Positions 16,687 to 25,955 of a DNA stretch of 64,000 bases are shown here, piece by piece. A model generated the notes under the pieces. That model had not been told where the DNA came from. It was given only the letters and a program-made list of their open reading frames with translations, and did no database searches. Every line of letters begins with the position of its first letter. Within the stretch, counting starts at the first letter, position 1. Made by a program: the position numbers and the translations under genes. The DNA is taken from the NCBI GenBank assembly GCA_035606355.1, contig DATNFO010000044.1, positions 39,406-103,405 of the forward strand, written 5' to 3'. Origin of the DNA: Sulfopaludibacter sp035606355. Its GTDB lineage: Bacteria > Acidobacteriota > Terriglobia > Bryobacterales > Bryobacteraceae.

Positions 16687-19206
16687 CTAAGAGGCCGGCG
16701 CTTCAACCACGCGCCGGCCTTTCAGCAACTCCGTGATCCCCTTCCACTTCCGCAAGATCAATTCCACCAGATTCAAAACCAGAGCTAACGCCAGCAGCGC
16801 CGGCCAAAGTTGCATTTCGCTCTCAATGCTGCGGCCCGCAGCGTCGAAGACCTGCCGCGGAGATGGATTGAAGTGCCCGCCCGTCGCCGCCGCGATCTGT
16901 TTCAGCAGCGCTTCATTATTCCCGAACTCCAGCATTTCGTCTTCCTGGCGGTAGAAGCCCACTTCCGGGAACGCGCGCGAATCCGTCACCGGCCGGACGC
17001 GGAACAGTCCCTGATTCTGCCCGATGGGGATCCTCCCGCGGAAATGACCGGCGGCCACCTTCGTCACCTTCAGCGGCACCTGAAAACCGTTGGGACCGAT
17101 CACGAAAATATCGGGGATAGTCTCCGGCTCCGGCACACTCTTCGAGAGGTGATAATCCACCACCAGTTCGTTGGACGCGCGGTCGTAATCGGCGCTGGTC
17201 TCGCTCTCCGCCGCATGCGGCAGCAGGTCGCGGAAGGTGTTGGCCCAAAGCTTGTCGAACCCCGGCCACGTGACCCACTTCTCCGCCCACCGGTTCTTGG
17301 CGTCCGATGCGAACACCACTGAGCGGCCCAAGCCGTATTGCCAGCGCACCAGCAGTGGATCCTCGCGGTCGGCTTGAAGGATCGTGTCCGACGTCGGTCG
17401 CGCCTGGAATCGCACATAGCCTTTCAGCGGGGGCGCGCTCTCCATGCCGACGCCCTCCAGAATTTCCGCCTGCTTCACCACTTTCGGCGTGATCTGCTTT
17501 TCCACGGCGGTGCTGCCGGTGTGCTCCTCCACGTCGCGCAACAGGATTTGCTCCAGGCCCGCCGGGTCGTTCAGAAAGTAGCTCTTGCCCTCGGCCGATT
17601 GCGCCACCTTTTCGAGGAACGCGCGATTCACATCCTGCCCCAGCCCGACCGTCGAAATCGTTACGTGGTTCGCCACAGCCTCCTTGGTGAGACTCATCGT
17701 GTCGCCCTCTTCGCTGATGCCGTCGGTCAGCAGCACTACGTGCTTGTACACCGCCTGCACCGGCAAAATGCGCTGGTATGCTTCGGTCAGCGCGGGTGCG
17801 ATCTGCGTGCCGCCATCCGGCGTGATGCCCGCGATCAGCCGCTTGATGGCGGCGCGATCGTCGGCCTTGCGCATCGGCACTGCCCACTGAAAGGAATTGT
17901 CGAAGATGAGCACGCCGACGAAATCGATGGGCCGCAGATTCTCCACCACGCCGATGGCCGCGAGCCGCGCCAGCTCGATCTTGCGCCCTTCCATGGAAGA
18001 CGATTTATCGATGATCAATGCGACCGCGGTGCCTTCCTGCGATCGCGGCGGCGCCAGTTTTGCCGGCAGCGTCCGCTCCAGCGCATCCTCGGGCTGGTCC
18101 TTCTTGTCCACGTAAATGTTGTGCTCGCCGGCGATCCACGCCAGCCCGCCGCCGGCCTTCACGAACTCCTCCAGCGCAGCCTTTCGCGCCGCCGGGATGC
18201 TCTCCATATCCCAGTTGTTGATCACCACCAACTGGTAATTGTCGAGCTTGTCCGGAATGCCGTTCGGCGCGCGATCCACTTCGAACTGGTTAGCTTCCAG
18301 CGTGCGCATCAGATGCTCTTCGCTCGCCGGAGGGTCCTTGGACACCAGCAGGACGCGCGGATGCCGCAGCGTCACGGCGTCCTCAAAGCGCGCTTCGCCC
18401 AGACCGGGCGCGCTGATCTTGCCCGCCAACGCGATCGCTCCCACGGAGTTCACGCTCGCCTGCAAGCGCAGATGATTCGTGCCGGCCGCCAGATTGACCT
18501 TACTATTGCCGATCGATTTGCCTTCCGCCGTCATCTCCACGCTGGCCTGCGCATCGCCCGGCGATTGCAGCGTCACCTCGACGGGGAATCGCTCGCCCGT
18601 GAACACCTGCCCCGGGAACCCGACCGATTCCAGCAGCAATCCCGGCTTCGGCCGGCCCGCCACTGCGACGGTGTCGATAGGCACACCGAGTTGCTGCGCC
18701 TGCCAGATGCCGCGCGCCGCGCTGCCGAGATTCTCGTTGCCGTCGGAAACCAGCAGCAGCCGCGGAATCATGCCCGCCGGCAGTGAAGCTGCTCCATCGC
18801 GGATGGCAGTCTCCAGATCCGTGCCGTGTCCCTGTGCGTTCGCCGTATGCCGCAATGCCCAACCCTGCTTGGGATGCTCGTTCAGCGCCGCGTTGCGCGT
18901 GGTGCGCGCGAACGGAATCACGCGCATCCAGTGCCGTCCGCGGGCATGCTCCACCTGGTCGGCCAATGCCGATTCGGTGCGCAGATCGTCCGGCGACATA
19001 CTGGCCGAGGTATCGGCCAGGAAGCCCAGCGCCACCTTGTCGCGGTACACGGTCACACGCGGCATGGCGAGCGCCAGCGCGATCGCAAGGAACGTCGCGG
19101 CCTTCAGCAGCAGCGCCGTACGCCGCGCGTTGGAGCGCCATTCCCACGCCGCCCACGCCACGGGTGGAATTGCCAGCAGCAGCACCAAAGGATGCGCAAA
19201 CGTCAT
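16687..19206 (-). CDS. Membrane VWA protein with two VWA domains and a GATase1-like middle domain
   Basis: The 839-residue protein has hydrophobic segments at residues 3-25 and 35-52. The first VWA-like domain carries a MIDAS start in FLADTSASM. A beta-sandwich stretch follows, then a GATase1-like region (LDNYQLVVINNWDMESIPAA ... FVKAGGGLAWIAGEHN). A second full VWA domain has DKSSSMEG, GVLIFDNSFQWAVP and LLTDGISEEGDT. Near the C-terminus there is a further membrane helix (LWPALLALALVLNLVELIL). Both VWA domains keep the DxSxS metal-binding motif. It is the last gene of the MoxR-DUF58-BatA operon and overlaps the upstream gene by four bases. Such operons are linked to chaperone-like metal insertion or envelope stress; the specific role here is unknown. 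Confidence 0.8.
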   Translation of the reverse strand: MTFAHPLVLLLAIPPVAWAAWEWRSNARRTALLLKAATFLAIALALAMPRVTVYRDKVALGFLADTSASMSPDDLRTESALADQVEHARGRHWMRVIPFARTTRNAALNEHPKQGWALRHTANAQGHGTDLETAIRDGAASLPAGMIPRLLLVSDGNENLGSAARGIWQAQQLGVPIDTVAVAGRPKPGLLLESVGFPGQVFTGERFPVEVTLQSPGDAQASVEMTAEGKSIGNSKVNLAAGTNHLRLQASVNSVGAIALAGKISAPGLGEARFEDAVTLRHPRVLLVSKDPPASEEHLMRTLEANQFEVDRAPNGIPDKLDNYQLVVINNWDMESIPAARKAALEEFVKAGGGLAWIAGEHNIYVDKKDQPEDALERTLPAKLAPPRSQEGTAVALIIDKSSSMEGRKIELARLAAIGVVENLRPIDFVGVLIFDNSFQWAVPMRKADDRAAIKRLIAGITPDGGTQIAPALTEAYQRILPVQAVYKHVVLLTDGISEEGDTMSLTKEAVANHVTISTVGLGQDVNRAFLEKVAQSAEGKSYFLNDPAGLEQILLRDVEEHTGSTAVEKQITPKVVKQAEILEGVGMESAPPLKGYVRFQARPTSDTILQADREDPLLVRWQYGLGRSVVFASDAKNRWAEKWVTWPGFDKLWANTFRDLLPHAAESETSADYDRASNELVVDYHLSKSVPEPETIPDIFVIGPNGFQVPLKVTKVAAGHFRGRIPIGQNQGLFRVRPVTDSRAFPEVGFYRQEDEMLEFGNNEALLKQIAAATGGHFNPSPRQVFDAAGRSIESEMQLWPALLALALVLNLVELILRKWKGITELLKGRRVVEAPAS

Positions 19207-21128
19207 CGCCGCACCTCCACCGCACGTGCTGCCTTACGCCTGAGCGTCAGGCGCGGACCGCCCTGCATCTTGCGGAAGCGGCCGTATAGCAGCCACTCCA
19301 GAAGCAGTCCCAGGCCGCCGGCGAGCGCCAGCCACGGCCAAAGATCGGTCGTATTGTCGAGAATCGGAAGGAAGCGCGGAATGCCCGTGCGTGCATTCGC
19401 GGGCGGCGTCCACTTGGTGTCCCCAAGCTGCGGCAGAGTCAAGGAGTATTGATACTCGTGATCGCCGGCATGCACCCGAACGGTACCCGGTGAGCCGGCG
19501 AAGAAGTGCAGCACGCGATCGTGCACCGTGAACGGCAGCGCCGAGCCGTCCTCCGCCGTCACTTTCACGTTCTTCGCTGCCGCGTCATCGTCGAGAACCT
19601 GCTTGACCATCCCGACGCTGCCGCCGCTCACTTCCCAGCGGTGGAAAATCTCGGGCGACACCCAGCGCAGCAGATTCGCGAACAGCAGCGGCGCCGTCAG
19701 CTCATAACGCAGCGGAGAGAGCGCCGGATGGAAGCCCATCACCACGATCTTCGGAGCGCCCGGCCGCGCCACAATCACAGGACCGGCCTGTACGCTGCCC
19801 ACCTTCACATCGCCGGGCGCTGCCGCGAATACGCTTGTTTTTTCCAGCTTGAAATCCTTCGCGCGCAGCCCTGCCGCCAGCGGATCTGCCGCATCCCAAC
19901 CGGAAAACTCCGCGTTCTCCGCGGTGGTGCGCACCGGAACGGGCGAGCCCTGCGCCGGCGGATCGATCCAAATGGAGTCTCCCGCGGGCCTCTCGCGCGG
20001 GATGAAGCGGTCCAGGATCACCAGGCCCTTATCGTTGCTGCGAAACTCTTCCGGTTTCCGGTATGTTGCCGTCACGCGCGGATTCGCGCCCAGCACGGGC
20101 TTCAGCAAATCCGGCTCGTTCGAGTAGACGGTCACCGGCAGCATCGGGGTGGCGGGCAGTTCTAAATCGGCGGAATCGTCCGCCGGAAACGCATCGTGCG
20201 GCGTGAGCGCGACGCCCAGCATGCCCGCGCCGGAAGCGCGAACCTGAAACGACGCCTCCCCATCGGTCCCGGGTTTCAGGCTCATGGTCTGCGTGCCCGC
20301 CGGTGTGCGCGTCTGCGCCTGCGGCGGGCCGAAATTCAAACTCACCGTTACCACGCGCTGCGTCGAGCCATAATTGCGCGCTGATACGTAGATCTCCCAC
20401 AGATCGGGATCGGTACCCGACCGCCGCAGCCCAATGCGCCGCAGGCCGCAATTCTCGATGGCGTCGGCCACTGGAATCACGCGCAGATTTCGCGGCGGCT
20501 GAGGCGCCGCTCCGGGGTCGCGCTCCGCCGTGCGGCCGGCGCCGATGAATGCGATTTCGCCCGCGTGCCGCCCGTCCTGCCCTTGTATGTGGCGCGAGAA
20601 TTCGAGCGCCTGATCCAGATTCAGAGCCGTCGCGCCAGGCTGCGATGCCCGGATTGCATCCTCCACTCGCTTGCGGTCCGGCTCGAACGCGGTGGCGGGA
20701 GTTGCCAGGGCGTCGGCGCGGACGAGCATTACGCGATCGCGAGCCGGCAGCGACCGCAGATATTGCCGCGCGCGCTGCTTGGCGATGTCCATCAACGTGC
20801 GATTGCCGCTGCGGGCGCCCATCCACGCCGAGGTTTCCAGCACAATCACGTGGTCCCGCGCCGTGGTTTGCGGCCCGCCGAACTGCATCTGCGCGATGGC
20901 GAGCAGCAGCAGCGCCATGCTCACCAGTTGTAGAATCAGGCTCCACGGCTGGTTGATGTGGCGGCGGCGCGCGGCTACCGCGGGCTGCTCTGCCGCCACC
21001 CAAAACCGCAGCGTCGAGACCACCTGCTTTCGCCGCGACCGGTCGAGCAAATAGAGCGCCACGGAAACCGCGGCGATGGAGCCGAACACCGCCAGAAACT
21101 GGAAAAGCGATAAGTTCAGAAACTGCAT
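19203..21128 (-). CDS. BatA-type membrane protein with degenerate VWA domain
   Basis: The 641-residue protein starts MQFLNLSLFQFLAVFGSIAA, the BatA/aerotolerance N-terminal helix pair, with a second helix at LILQLVSMALLLLAIAQMQF. The following VWA-like domain reads VIVLETSAWMGARSG where a MIDAS would read DxSxS, so metal binding is probably lost. A C-terminal helix (LWPWLALAGGLGLLLEWLLY) completes the topology. ATG 21128 is preceded by GAGGGCGG at normal spacing; an earlier ATG at 21149 lies inside the DUF58 gene and is disfavoured. It pairs with the intact VWA protein encoded next. Confidence 0.8.
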   Translation of the reverse strand: MQFLNLSLFQFLAVFGSIAAVSVALYLLDRSRRKQVVSTLRFWVAAEQPAVAARRRHINQPWSLILQLVSMALLLLAIAQMQFGGPQTTARDHVIVLETSAWMGARSGNRTLMDIAKQRARQYLRSLPARDRVMLVRADALATPATAFEPDRKRVEDAIRASQPGATALNLDQALEFSRHIQGQDGRHAGEIAFIGAGRTAERDPGAAPQPPRNLRVIPVADAIENCGLRRIGLRRSGTDPDLWEIYVSARNYGSTQRVVTVSLNFGPPQAQTRTPAGTQTMSLKPGTDGEASFQVRASGAGMLGVALTPHDAFPADDSADLELPATPMLPVTVYSNEPDLLKPVLGANPRVTATYRKPEEFRSNDKGLVILDRFIPRERPAGDSIWIDPPAQGSPVPVRTTAENAEFSGWDAADPLAAGLRAKDFKLEKTSVFAAAPGDVKVGSVQAGPVIVARPGAPKIVVMGFHPALSPLRYELTAPLLFANLLRWVSPEIFHRWEVSGGSVGMVKQVLDDDAAAKNVKVTAEDGSALPFTVHDRVLHFFAGSPGTVRVHAGDHEYQYSLTLPQLGDTKWTPPANARTGIPRFLPILDNTTDLWPWLALAGGLGLLLEWLLYGRFRKMQGGPRLTLRRKAARAVEVRR

Positions 21129-21141
21129 TGTCCCGCCGCCC

Positions 21142-22026
21142 TCACGCAATCCCCCGAACTTTGATCAGCTCTCCGAAGATCACGCTTTCGAGTGGCTGCG
21201 AACAGGAAACGCCCGCGTACCGGCCGCCGCTGCGCAGCGCGATCGTCTGAATGCCGGAGGAGAATTCGTCGAAGGCGCGGGTGTACCGCTCGCGCGCCGC
21301 GGCATCGAAATCGAGTTTCAGCGTGCGTCCGGTCTCCGCATCGCGCAGTTCCAGTTCGCCTACCCACGGTGGAGTACGGTCCTCGTCCGCCCACACCTGC
21401 AGCAGCATCAGCTCATGCCCGAAATCGGCCAGGTACTGCAGCGCTTTCTCACAGCCGCGATCGTCCAGAAAATCCGAAATGACGATCACCAGTCCGCGCT
21501 GCGAATACGCGCCGCAAAACTCGCGCACCATCGAGAGGTAATCCGTCTGGCCCTGCGACTGCATCGCGCTGAGCCCATCACTGACGGTCGAAAACCGATG
21601 CCGCCCTCCGGTGCAGAAAATCCGCTGCGTCAGCCGGCTGGCAAACCCGTGAATCTCGATCGAGTCCAGCCGCACCAGCCCGACATAGCAGAGCGCGCCC
21701 GCGAGCTTTCGCGCGTAATCGAACTTAGCGCCGTTGTACGCCGACATGCTCTCGCTCTGGTCGATCAGCATGCGCACGGGAACGCGCGGTTCCACCTGAA
21801 ACATCTTCAGGAACAGCTTTTCGAGCCGCAGAAACGCGCGCCAGTTCACGGCGCGCAAGTCATCGCCGTGGTGGAAATTGCGATGATCCAGAAACTCCTG
21901 CCCGGCGCCTGGAAATCGCGACTTGTTGTGGCCGCCCACCAGACCCGGGAAGGACTTCTGCCAGTGGATGGTCAGGCGCTCGAGCTTTTCCAGGAACTCC
22001 CGGTCCAACAGCGGGGGAGAGGGCAT
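21142..22026 (-). CDS. DUF58 protein
   Basis: The 294-residue protein matches the DUF58 pattern: KSRFPGAGQEFLDHRNFHHG followed by DDLRAVNWRAFLRLEKLFLK, the region after which the family is named. Its VWA-like fold has MLIDQSESM (DxSxS metal motif) and LVIVISDFLDDRG. DUF58 genes almost always follow moxR genes, as here (seven bases after moxR). The protein is thought to act with the MoxR ATPase and membrane VWA proteins on maturation of envelope or metal-dependent enzymes. Confidence 0.88.
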   Translation of the reverse strand: MPSPPLLDREFLEKLERLTIHWQKSFPGLVGGHNKSRFPGAGQEFLDHRNFHHGDDLRAVNWRAFLRLEKLFLKMFQVEPRVPVRMLIDQSESMSAYNGAKFDYARKLAGALCYVGLVRLDSIEIHGFASRLTQRIFCTGGRHRFSTVSDGLSAMQSQGQTDYLSMVREFCGAYSQRGLVIVISDFLDDRGCEKALQYLADFGHELMLLQVWADEDRTPPWVGELELRDAETGRTLKLDFDAAARERYTRAFDEFSSGIQTIALRSGGRYAGVSCSQPLESVIFGELIKVRGIA

Positions 22027-22033
22027 ACGCTTC

Positions 22034-23029
22034 CTATGCGACCGATGCCGCGGCGGTTACACCTTTGATGATCGCGCCCAGGATAGTCTCCGGCGTTTGT
22101 CCATCGGCATGCGCGTCGAAGTTCAAAATGATGCGGTGTCGCAGCACGGCGGCAGCCACGTTCTGCACGTCCTCGGCGGCGAGATGGTAGCGCCCGCGAA
22201 TCAACGCCAGCACGCGGCCGCACTCTACCAGCGCCTGGGCGCCGCGCGGCGAGCTGCCATAGCGAATATACTTCTTGGCCAGCTCATGCGCGCCCGGCTG
22301 CTCCGGCTGTGTGGCCATCACGAGCTGAATCGCGTACTCCTGAACGTGCGGCGCCACCAGCACCTCGCGGCACACGGCGCGCACCTCCATGATGGTCTCG
22401 CGATCCATCACCGGCACCGGCACTTCCTCTTCGCGCTGAATCGTTCGCTCCACAATGCGGTTCAGTTCTTCGCGCGAGGGATACGTCACCAGAATCTTCA
22501 TCAGGAAACGGTCGAGCTGCGCCTCCGGCAGCGGATACGTACCCTCCATCTCGATGGGGTTTTGCGTCGCCATGACAAGGAACGGACGTTCCAGCTCGTG
22601 AGTGGTCGTGCCGCTGGTAACAGTTCTTTCCTGCATCGCTTCCAGCAGCGCCGATTGGGTTTTCGGTGTGGCGCGATTGATTTCATCAGCCAGCACGAGG
22701 TTGGCAAAAATCGGGCCCGGCTGGAAGCGCAGGGTCTTTCCGCCGCGCTCTTCCGTGTCCATGATCATGCTGCCCACGATGTCGGCCGGCATCAGGTCCG
22801 GCGTAAATTGGATACGCGAGTATTTGAGTTGCAGCGTGCGTGCGAGCGTGCGCAGCAGCGTCGTTTTGCCGAGTCCCGGTACGCCCTCCAGCAGCACATG
22901 GCCGCCGGCCAGCAAACAGATCAGGACGCCCTCTACCACGTCGTCCTGCCCTACGATGACTTTGGCAATTTCCCGGCGGACGGTATTCAGCCGGCTTACG
23001 GCAAGTTGAAGAGTCGCTTCAGATCCCAC
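22034..23029 (-). CDS. moxR: MoxR-family AAA+ ATPase
   Basis: The 331-residue AAA+ protein has Walker A in LEGVPGLGKTTLLRTLART, Walker B in ANLVLADEINRATPKTQSAL, sensor 1 in FLVMATQNPIEMEGTYPLPE with the MoxR-specific arginine region DRFLMKILVTYPS, and the lid segment RYGSSPRGAQALVECGRVLA. MoxR ATPases are chaperone-like and work with VWA proteins, three of which are encoded downstream. GTG at 23029 gives the family N-terminus (ATLQLAVSRLNTVRREIAKV). There is no obvious Shine-Dalgarno sequence. Confidence 0.93.
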   Translation of the reverse strand: MGSEATLQLAVSRLNTVRREIAKVIVGQDDVVEGVLICLLAGGHVLLEGVPGLGKTTLLRTLARTLQLKYSRIQFTPDLMPADIVGSMIMDTEERGGKTLRFQPGPIFANLVLADEINRATPKTQSALLEAMQERTVTSGTTTHELERPFLVMATQNPIEMEGTYPLPEAQLDRFLMKILVTYPSREELNRIVERTIQREEEVPVPVMDRETIMEVRAVCREVLVAPHVQEYAIQLVMATQPEQPGAHELAKKYIRYGSSPRGAQALVECGRVLALIRGRYHLAAEDVQNVAAAVLRHRIILNFDAHADGQTPETILGAIIKGVTAAASVA

Positions 23030-23130
23030 GGATTACATTGTAGAGCACGCGCAGCGCCACGAAATTCACCCGCGGAAATGATTCGTACACAGCATGGAAA
23101 ATGATCGGCCGGCGAACACGGTTTGGGATC

Positions 23131-23550
23131 TTACGCGCCGGTCTGCGCGCTGACCTTGTGCACCAGAACACCCACCACCGTCGCCATCTCATTCAGCGCT
23201 TCCCGCGCCTGATCCGGAAACATGGTTTTCGTCACCCGGTACCAACCCTGCATCACCTTGTAATCCAGAACCAGAAGGCGATCTTCAATGCCGCCGAGTT
23301 CCAGACCGGCTGCGTGTTGCACCAGATAAGTGAGCACTGTGTAATCGCGTTGCAGGGAGGCATACAGATTTTCCGTGGCCTCACCCGCCGCCAGCCGCCG
23401 CTGGACTTCCGCGAAACTGAACCGTTCGTCGCCTTCCGCAGCCGCCTCCGATTCATCCGCGAAATTTTGGAGAAGCAGAATGCAGCTATAGCGGAACCAG
23501 TAAACCAATAAAAGTCCGGAAATCGCGATGATGAGCAAACTCGAAAACAT
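23131..23550 (-). CDS. Small membrane-anchored protein of unknown function
   Basis: The 139-residue protein has one N-terminal helix (SSLLIIAISGLLLVYWFRYS) and a helical cytoplasmic part (about 30-139) with GDERFSFAEVQRRLAAGEA and LLVLDYKVMQGWYRVTKTMF. I recognise no family. It lies 101 bases upstream of moxR on the same strand and may lead that operon, but the gap leaves room for a separate promoter. Confidence 0.6.
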   Translation of the reverse strand: MFSSLLIIAISGLLLVYWFRYSCILLLQNFADESEAAAEGDERFSFAEVQRRLAAGEATENLYASLQRDYTVLTYLVQHAAGLELGGIEDRLLVLDYKVMQGWYRVTKTMFPDQAREALNEMATVVGVLVHKVSAQTGA

Positions 23551-23751
23551 GGCGTTCAGGAAACGTTAACCCAGTGGTACTAGGCCGACCATGACGAGTC
23601 TAACATGCAAAATGGTGATTCGCAATAGTTTTCTATGATATAAACCTCAGACGCGCCCGGGTCTTCTCCTCAAACCAGTACCGTAGTTTAGAAGTACCAT
23701 GCTGGAACGAATGCGACTTGATTCGCGTATGCTTTTTTCGAGGTGAAAGAT

Positions 23752-24456
23752 ATGCGTATTCTGTTCGCTCCGGCCATCGCGGCGGTCCTGCTCTGCCCCG
23801 GCTGTATCGTAACAACCAATACAGGGCCGACGCAGTACGATAGCCGGGCGTTCGAGCGCCAGGACGCCAAGCAGTTGCGCCTCGAGCTGCACATGGGCGC
23901 CGGCGATCTTCGGGTCGGCACCGGCACCAGCAAGCTCCTCCAGAGCTACTTCACCTACAACGTGGAGTCGTGGAAGCCGGAAATCCGCGAATCGCGCACA
24001 GGCGACTCCGCGGACATCACCATCAGCGAGCCCTCCGGCACGCACGCCCACGCCGGCAATGTGAAATACGAGTGGGACCTGCGCCTTCCCGAGGACGTGC
24101 CGCTCGATCTGATCACGCATTTCGGCGCCGGCCAGGCCCGGCTGGATCTGGGCGCTCTCGCGCTGCAACACGTCGAGGTGCATATGGGCGTCGGCCAACT
24201 TCAAATGGACCTCCGCGGGAGCCCTAAACAGAGCTACAACGTGGATGTCCACGGCGGCGTCGGTCAAGCCACCATTTGGCTGCCCGGCAGCGTCGGGGTG
24301 TACGCGGAGGCGCACGGCGGCATCGGCGAAATTTCGGTGCACGGACTGCGCAAAGTGGGTGGCCACTACGAAAACGATGCCTACGATTCGGCGAAAACGC
24401 GGGTGCACGTCACGGTCAACGGCGGCATCGGCCAGATTACGCTAAACGGCGAATAA
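23752..24456 (+). CDS. Probable lipoprotein with DUF4097-like beta-solenoid (toastrack) domain
   Basis: The 234-residue protein has a signal peptide ending LLCPGC, a near-lipobox whose Cys could be lipidated. The rest is a repeat of short beta strands with Gly turns: LELHMGAGDLRVG, LITHFGAGQARLDLG, VEVHMGVGQLQMDL, VDVHGGVGQATIWLP, AEAHGGIGEISVHG and VTVNGGIGQITLNG. The periodic 'H/NGGxGxxxxxL' pattern resembles the LiaF/DUF4097 'toastrack' found in envelope-stress proteins. ATG 23752 follows GAGGTG at a suitable distance. It precedes the TIGR03435 gene by 35 bases. Confidence 0.7.
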   Translation: MRILFAPAIAAVLLCPGCIVTTNTGPTQYDSRAFERQDAKQLRLELHMGAGDLRVGTGTSKLLQSYFTYNVESWKPEIRESRTGDSADITISEPSGTHAHAGNVKYEWDLRLPEDVPLDLITHFGAGQARLDLGALALQHVEVHMGVGQLQMDLRGSPKQSYNVDVHGGVGQATIWLPGSVGVYAEAHGGIGEISVHGLRKVGGHYENDAYDSAKTRVHVTVNGGIGQITLNGE

Positions 24457-24491
24457 CGGCACAAAATGCCCAGCCGCGGCGTCTCTGTTAT

Positions 24492-25319
24492 ATGCGGATG
24501 CTGCTGTTCGCGCTCGTCGCGTGTTTATCTGCCCAGGAGCGCCCGTCCTTTGATGTTGTATCTGTCAAGCCTCACCCGGCGGATGTTCGCGAAGTCAGTT
24601 TTCCCCACTTCCTGCCCGGCGGCAGGTTTGAAACTGCCGGGTTGCCGGTTTGGTTCACCATCGCCGCGGCTTACAACGTGGGCTTTCAATCTCCACGGCT
24701 GACGGGCGGCCCCAAGTGGATCTCAGGTCCGGAAGGTGTCTTCGACATCGAAGCCAAGGCGTCCCCGGATTCGCTTCCTGCCGGTCTGGCCTCCAACGTC
24801 CGCGCTGAAAGACTGCGCCAGATGCTGCAGGCGATGCTGGCGGATCGCTTCCACGTGAAGATCCACCGCGAGACGAAGGAAATGGCGGCCTACGAGCTCA
24901 CGGTCGCCAGGAGCGGGCTCAAGCTGGACCGGTCGAAAATCGACGAAAAGGACTGCGCGGAAGGTGGGCCGAAAGCCGATGCCTGCCACGCCATCCGGGG
25001 CGGCCGCGGTCGCGGCTTGCATTCCGAGGCGGCCACCATCGACGACATCGTCAACTATGTCGAAAACTGGAGTGATCACCCCATCCTCAACAAAACCGGT
25101 ATCCGCGGTCTCTTCAACGTGCAAACCAGCGGTTGGCAGAACATGCAACCCGGCCCCGTGCCGCCTCCCGGTGCAAAGTCGGAGGATGGGACGAACATGG
25201 CCGATGTTCCCACGTTGTTTAACGTTTTCGAGCGGCTCGGTTTGAAATTGCAAGCGGTTTCTAAGGCCAAGGTGGAGATCTACGTCATCGACAGCATCGA
25301 TAAGCCGGTGCTGAACTAG
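24492..25319 (+). CDS. TIGR03435 (Soli_cterm) family exported protein
   Basis: The 275-residue protein begins with a short signal peptide (MRMLLFALVACLSAQ) and then the family signature: RPSFDVVSVKPHP, LPVWFTIAAAYNV, GGPKWISGPEGVFDIEAKA, LRQMLQAMLADRFHVKIHRE and MAAYELTVARSGLKL. It ends LFNVFERLGLKLQAVSKAKV followed by EIYVIDSIDKP. The family is greatly expanded in Candidatus Solibacter and relatives. Function is unknown. The start is ATG 24492; a second ATG two codons later is equally possible. Confidence 0.88.
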   Translation: MRMLLFALVACLSAQERPSFDVVSVKPHPADVREVSFPHFLPGGRFETAGLPVWFTIAAAYNVGFQSPRLTGGPKWISGPEGVFDIEAKASPDSLPAGLASNVRAERLRQMLQAMLADRFHVKIHRETKEMAAYELTVARSGLKLDRSKIDEKDCAEGGPKADACHAIRGGRGRGLHSEAATIDDIVNYVENWSDHPILNKTGIRGLFNVQTSGWQNMQPGPVPPPGAKSEDGTNMADVPTLFNVFERLGLKLQAVSKAKVEIYVIDSIDKPVLN

Positions 25320-25955
25320 CTATCCCACCACCACCACGGCGATTGCCCCCGGTCCGTGTACGCCGCGCACCAGGAACTGCTCGATATCCGCCGTGCGGCT
25401 CGGGCCCGTGATCATCACCATCGAACTGGTAATCTCCGCGGGCTGCGGCACAACTGAAAACAGTTCGTCGAGCCCGGTGAGGATGCGCTCTTTCGGAACC
25501 ACCGCCAGATGCACGGGAGGCAGCAGCGAAATCAGCCGCGCCTCGGCCGGACTCGCGATCATCACTAGCGTGCCGGTATCGGCCAAAACATAATCCGCGC
25601 TCGTGATCCCGATATCGGCCACGGCGCAGATCTGCCGCAGTTCCTCGCGATCCGTAATGCCGCTGCGAACGCCCGGCAGTTCCGTAACCCCGCACTCCCG
25701 CAGAAACGGAGAGTTCGAAGCCACCGACGTCTTGCCGGCGATCTCGCCCGCCACCATCTCCCGCGCCGCACACCCGTTCGCCGCCCGCATCGTCCTTCCG
25801 GCGAGTGCCTCGATTCGTGTTCGCATGCTGTGTATGCGGTCTTCTATCTCCATTTCCGGGACCACAATGCGAGGCGGCGGACCATCGGCGGCGTCCTGGC
25901 CCGCGCTGCGGCCCAGCGCGGTCCGGATCTTGTGCAGAATATTCTCGCGAGCCAT
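25320..25955 (-). CDS. lutC: LutC, LUD-domain subunit of L-lactate oxidation
   Basis: The 211-residue LUD-domain protein has the core strand-turn signatures IGITSADYVLADTGTLVMIA, LISLLPPVHLAVVPKERIL and VMITGPSRTADIEQFLVRG. Together with LutA and LutB it forms the iron-sulfur complex that oxidises L-lactate to pyruvate. ATG 25955 overlaps the lutB stop by one base (TAATG). The open frame extends upstream inside lutB, but MARENILHKIRTAL is the normal N-terminus. Confidence 0.9.
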   Translation of the reverse strand: MARENILHKIRTALGRSAGQDAADGPPPRIVVPEMEIEDRIHSMRTRIEALAGRTMRAANGCAAREMVAGEIAGKTSVASNSPFLRECGVTELPGVRSGITDREELRQICAVADIGITSADYVLADTGTLVMIASPAEARLISLLPPVHLAVVPKERILTGLDELFSVVPQPAEITSSMVMITGPSRTADIEQFLVRGVHGPGAIAVVVVG

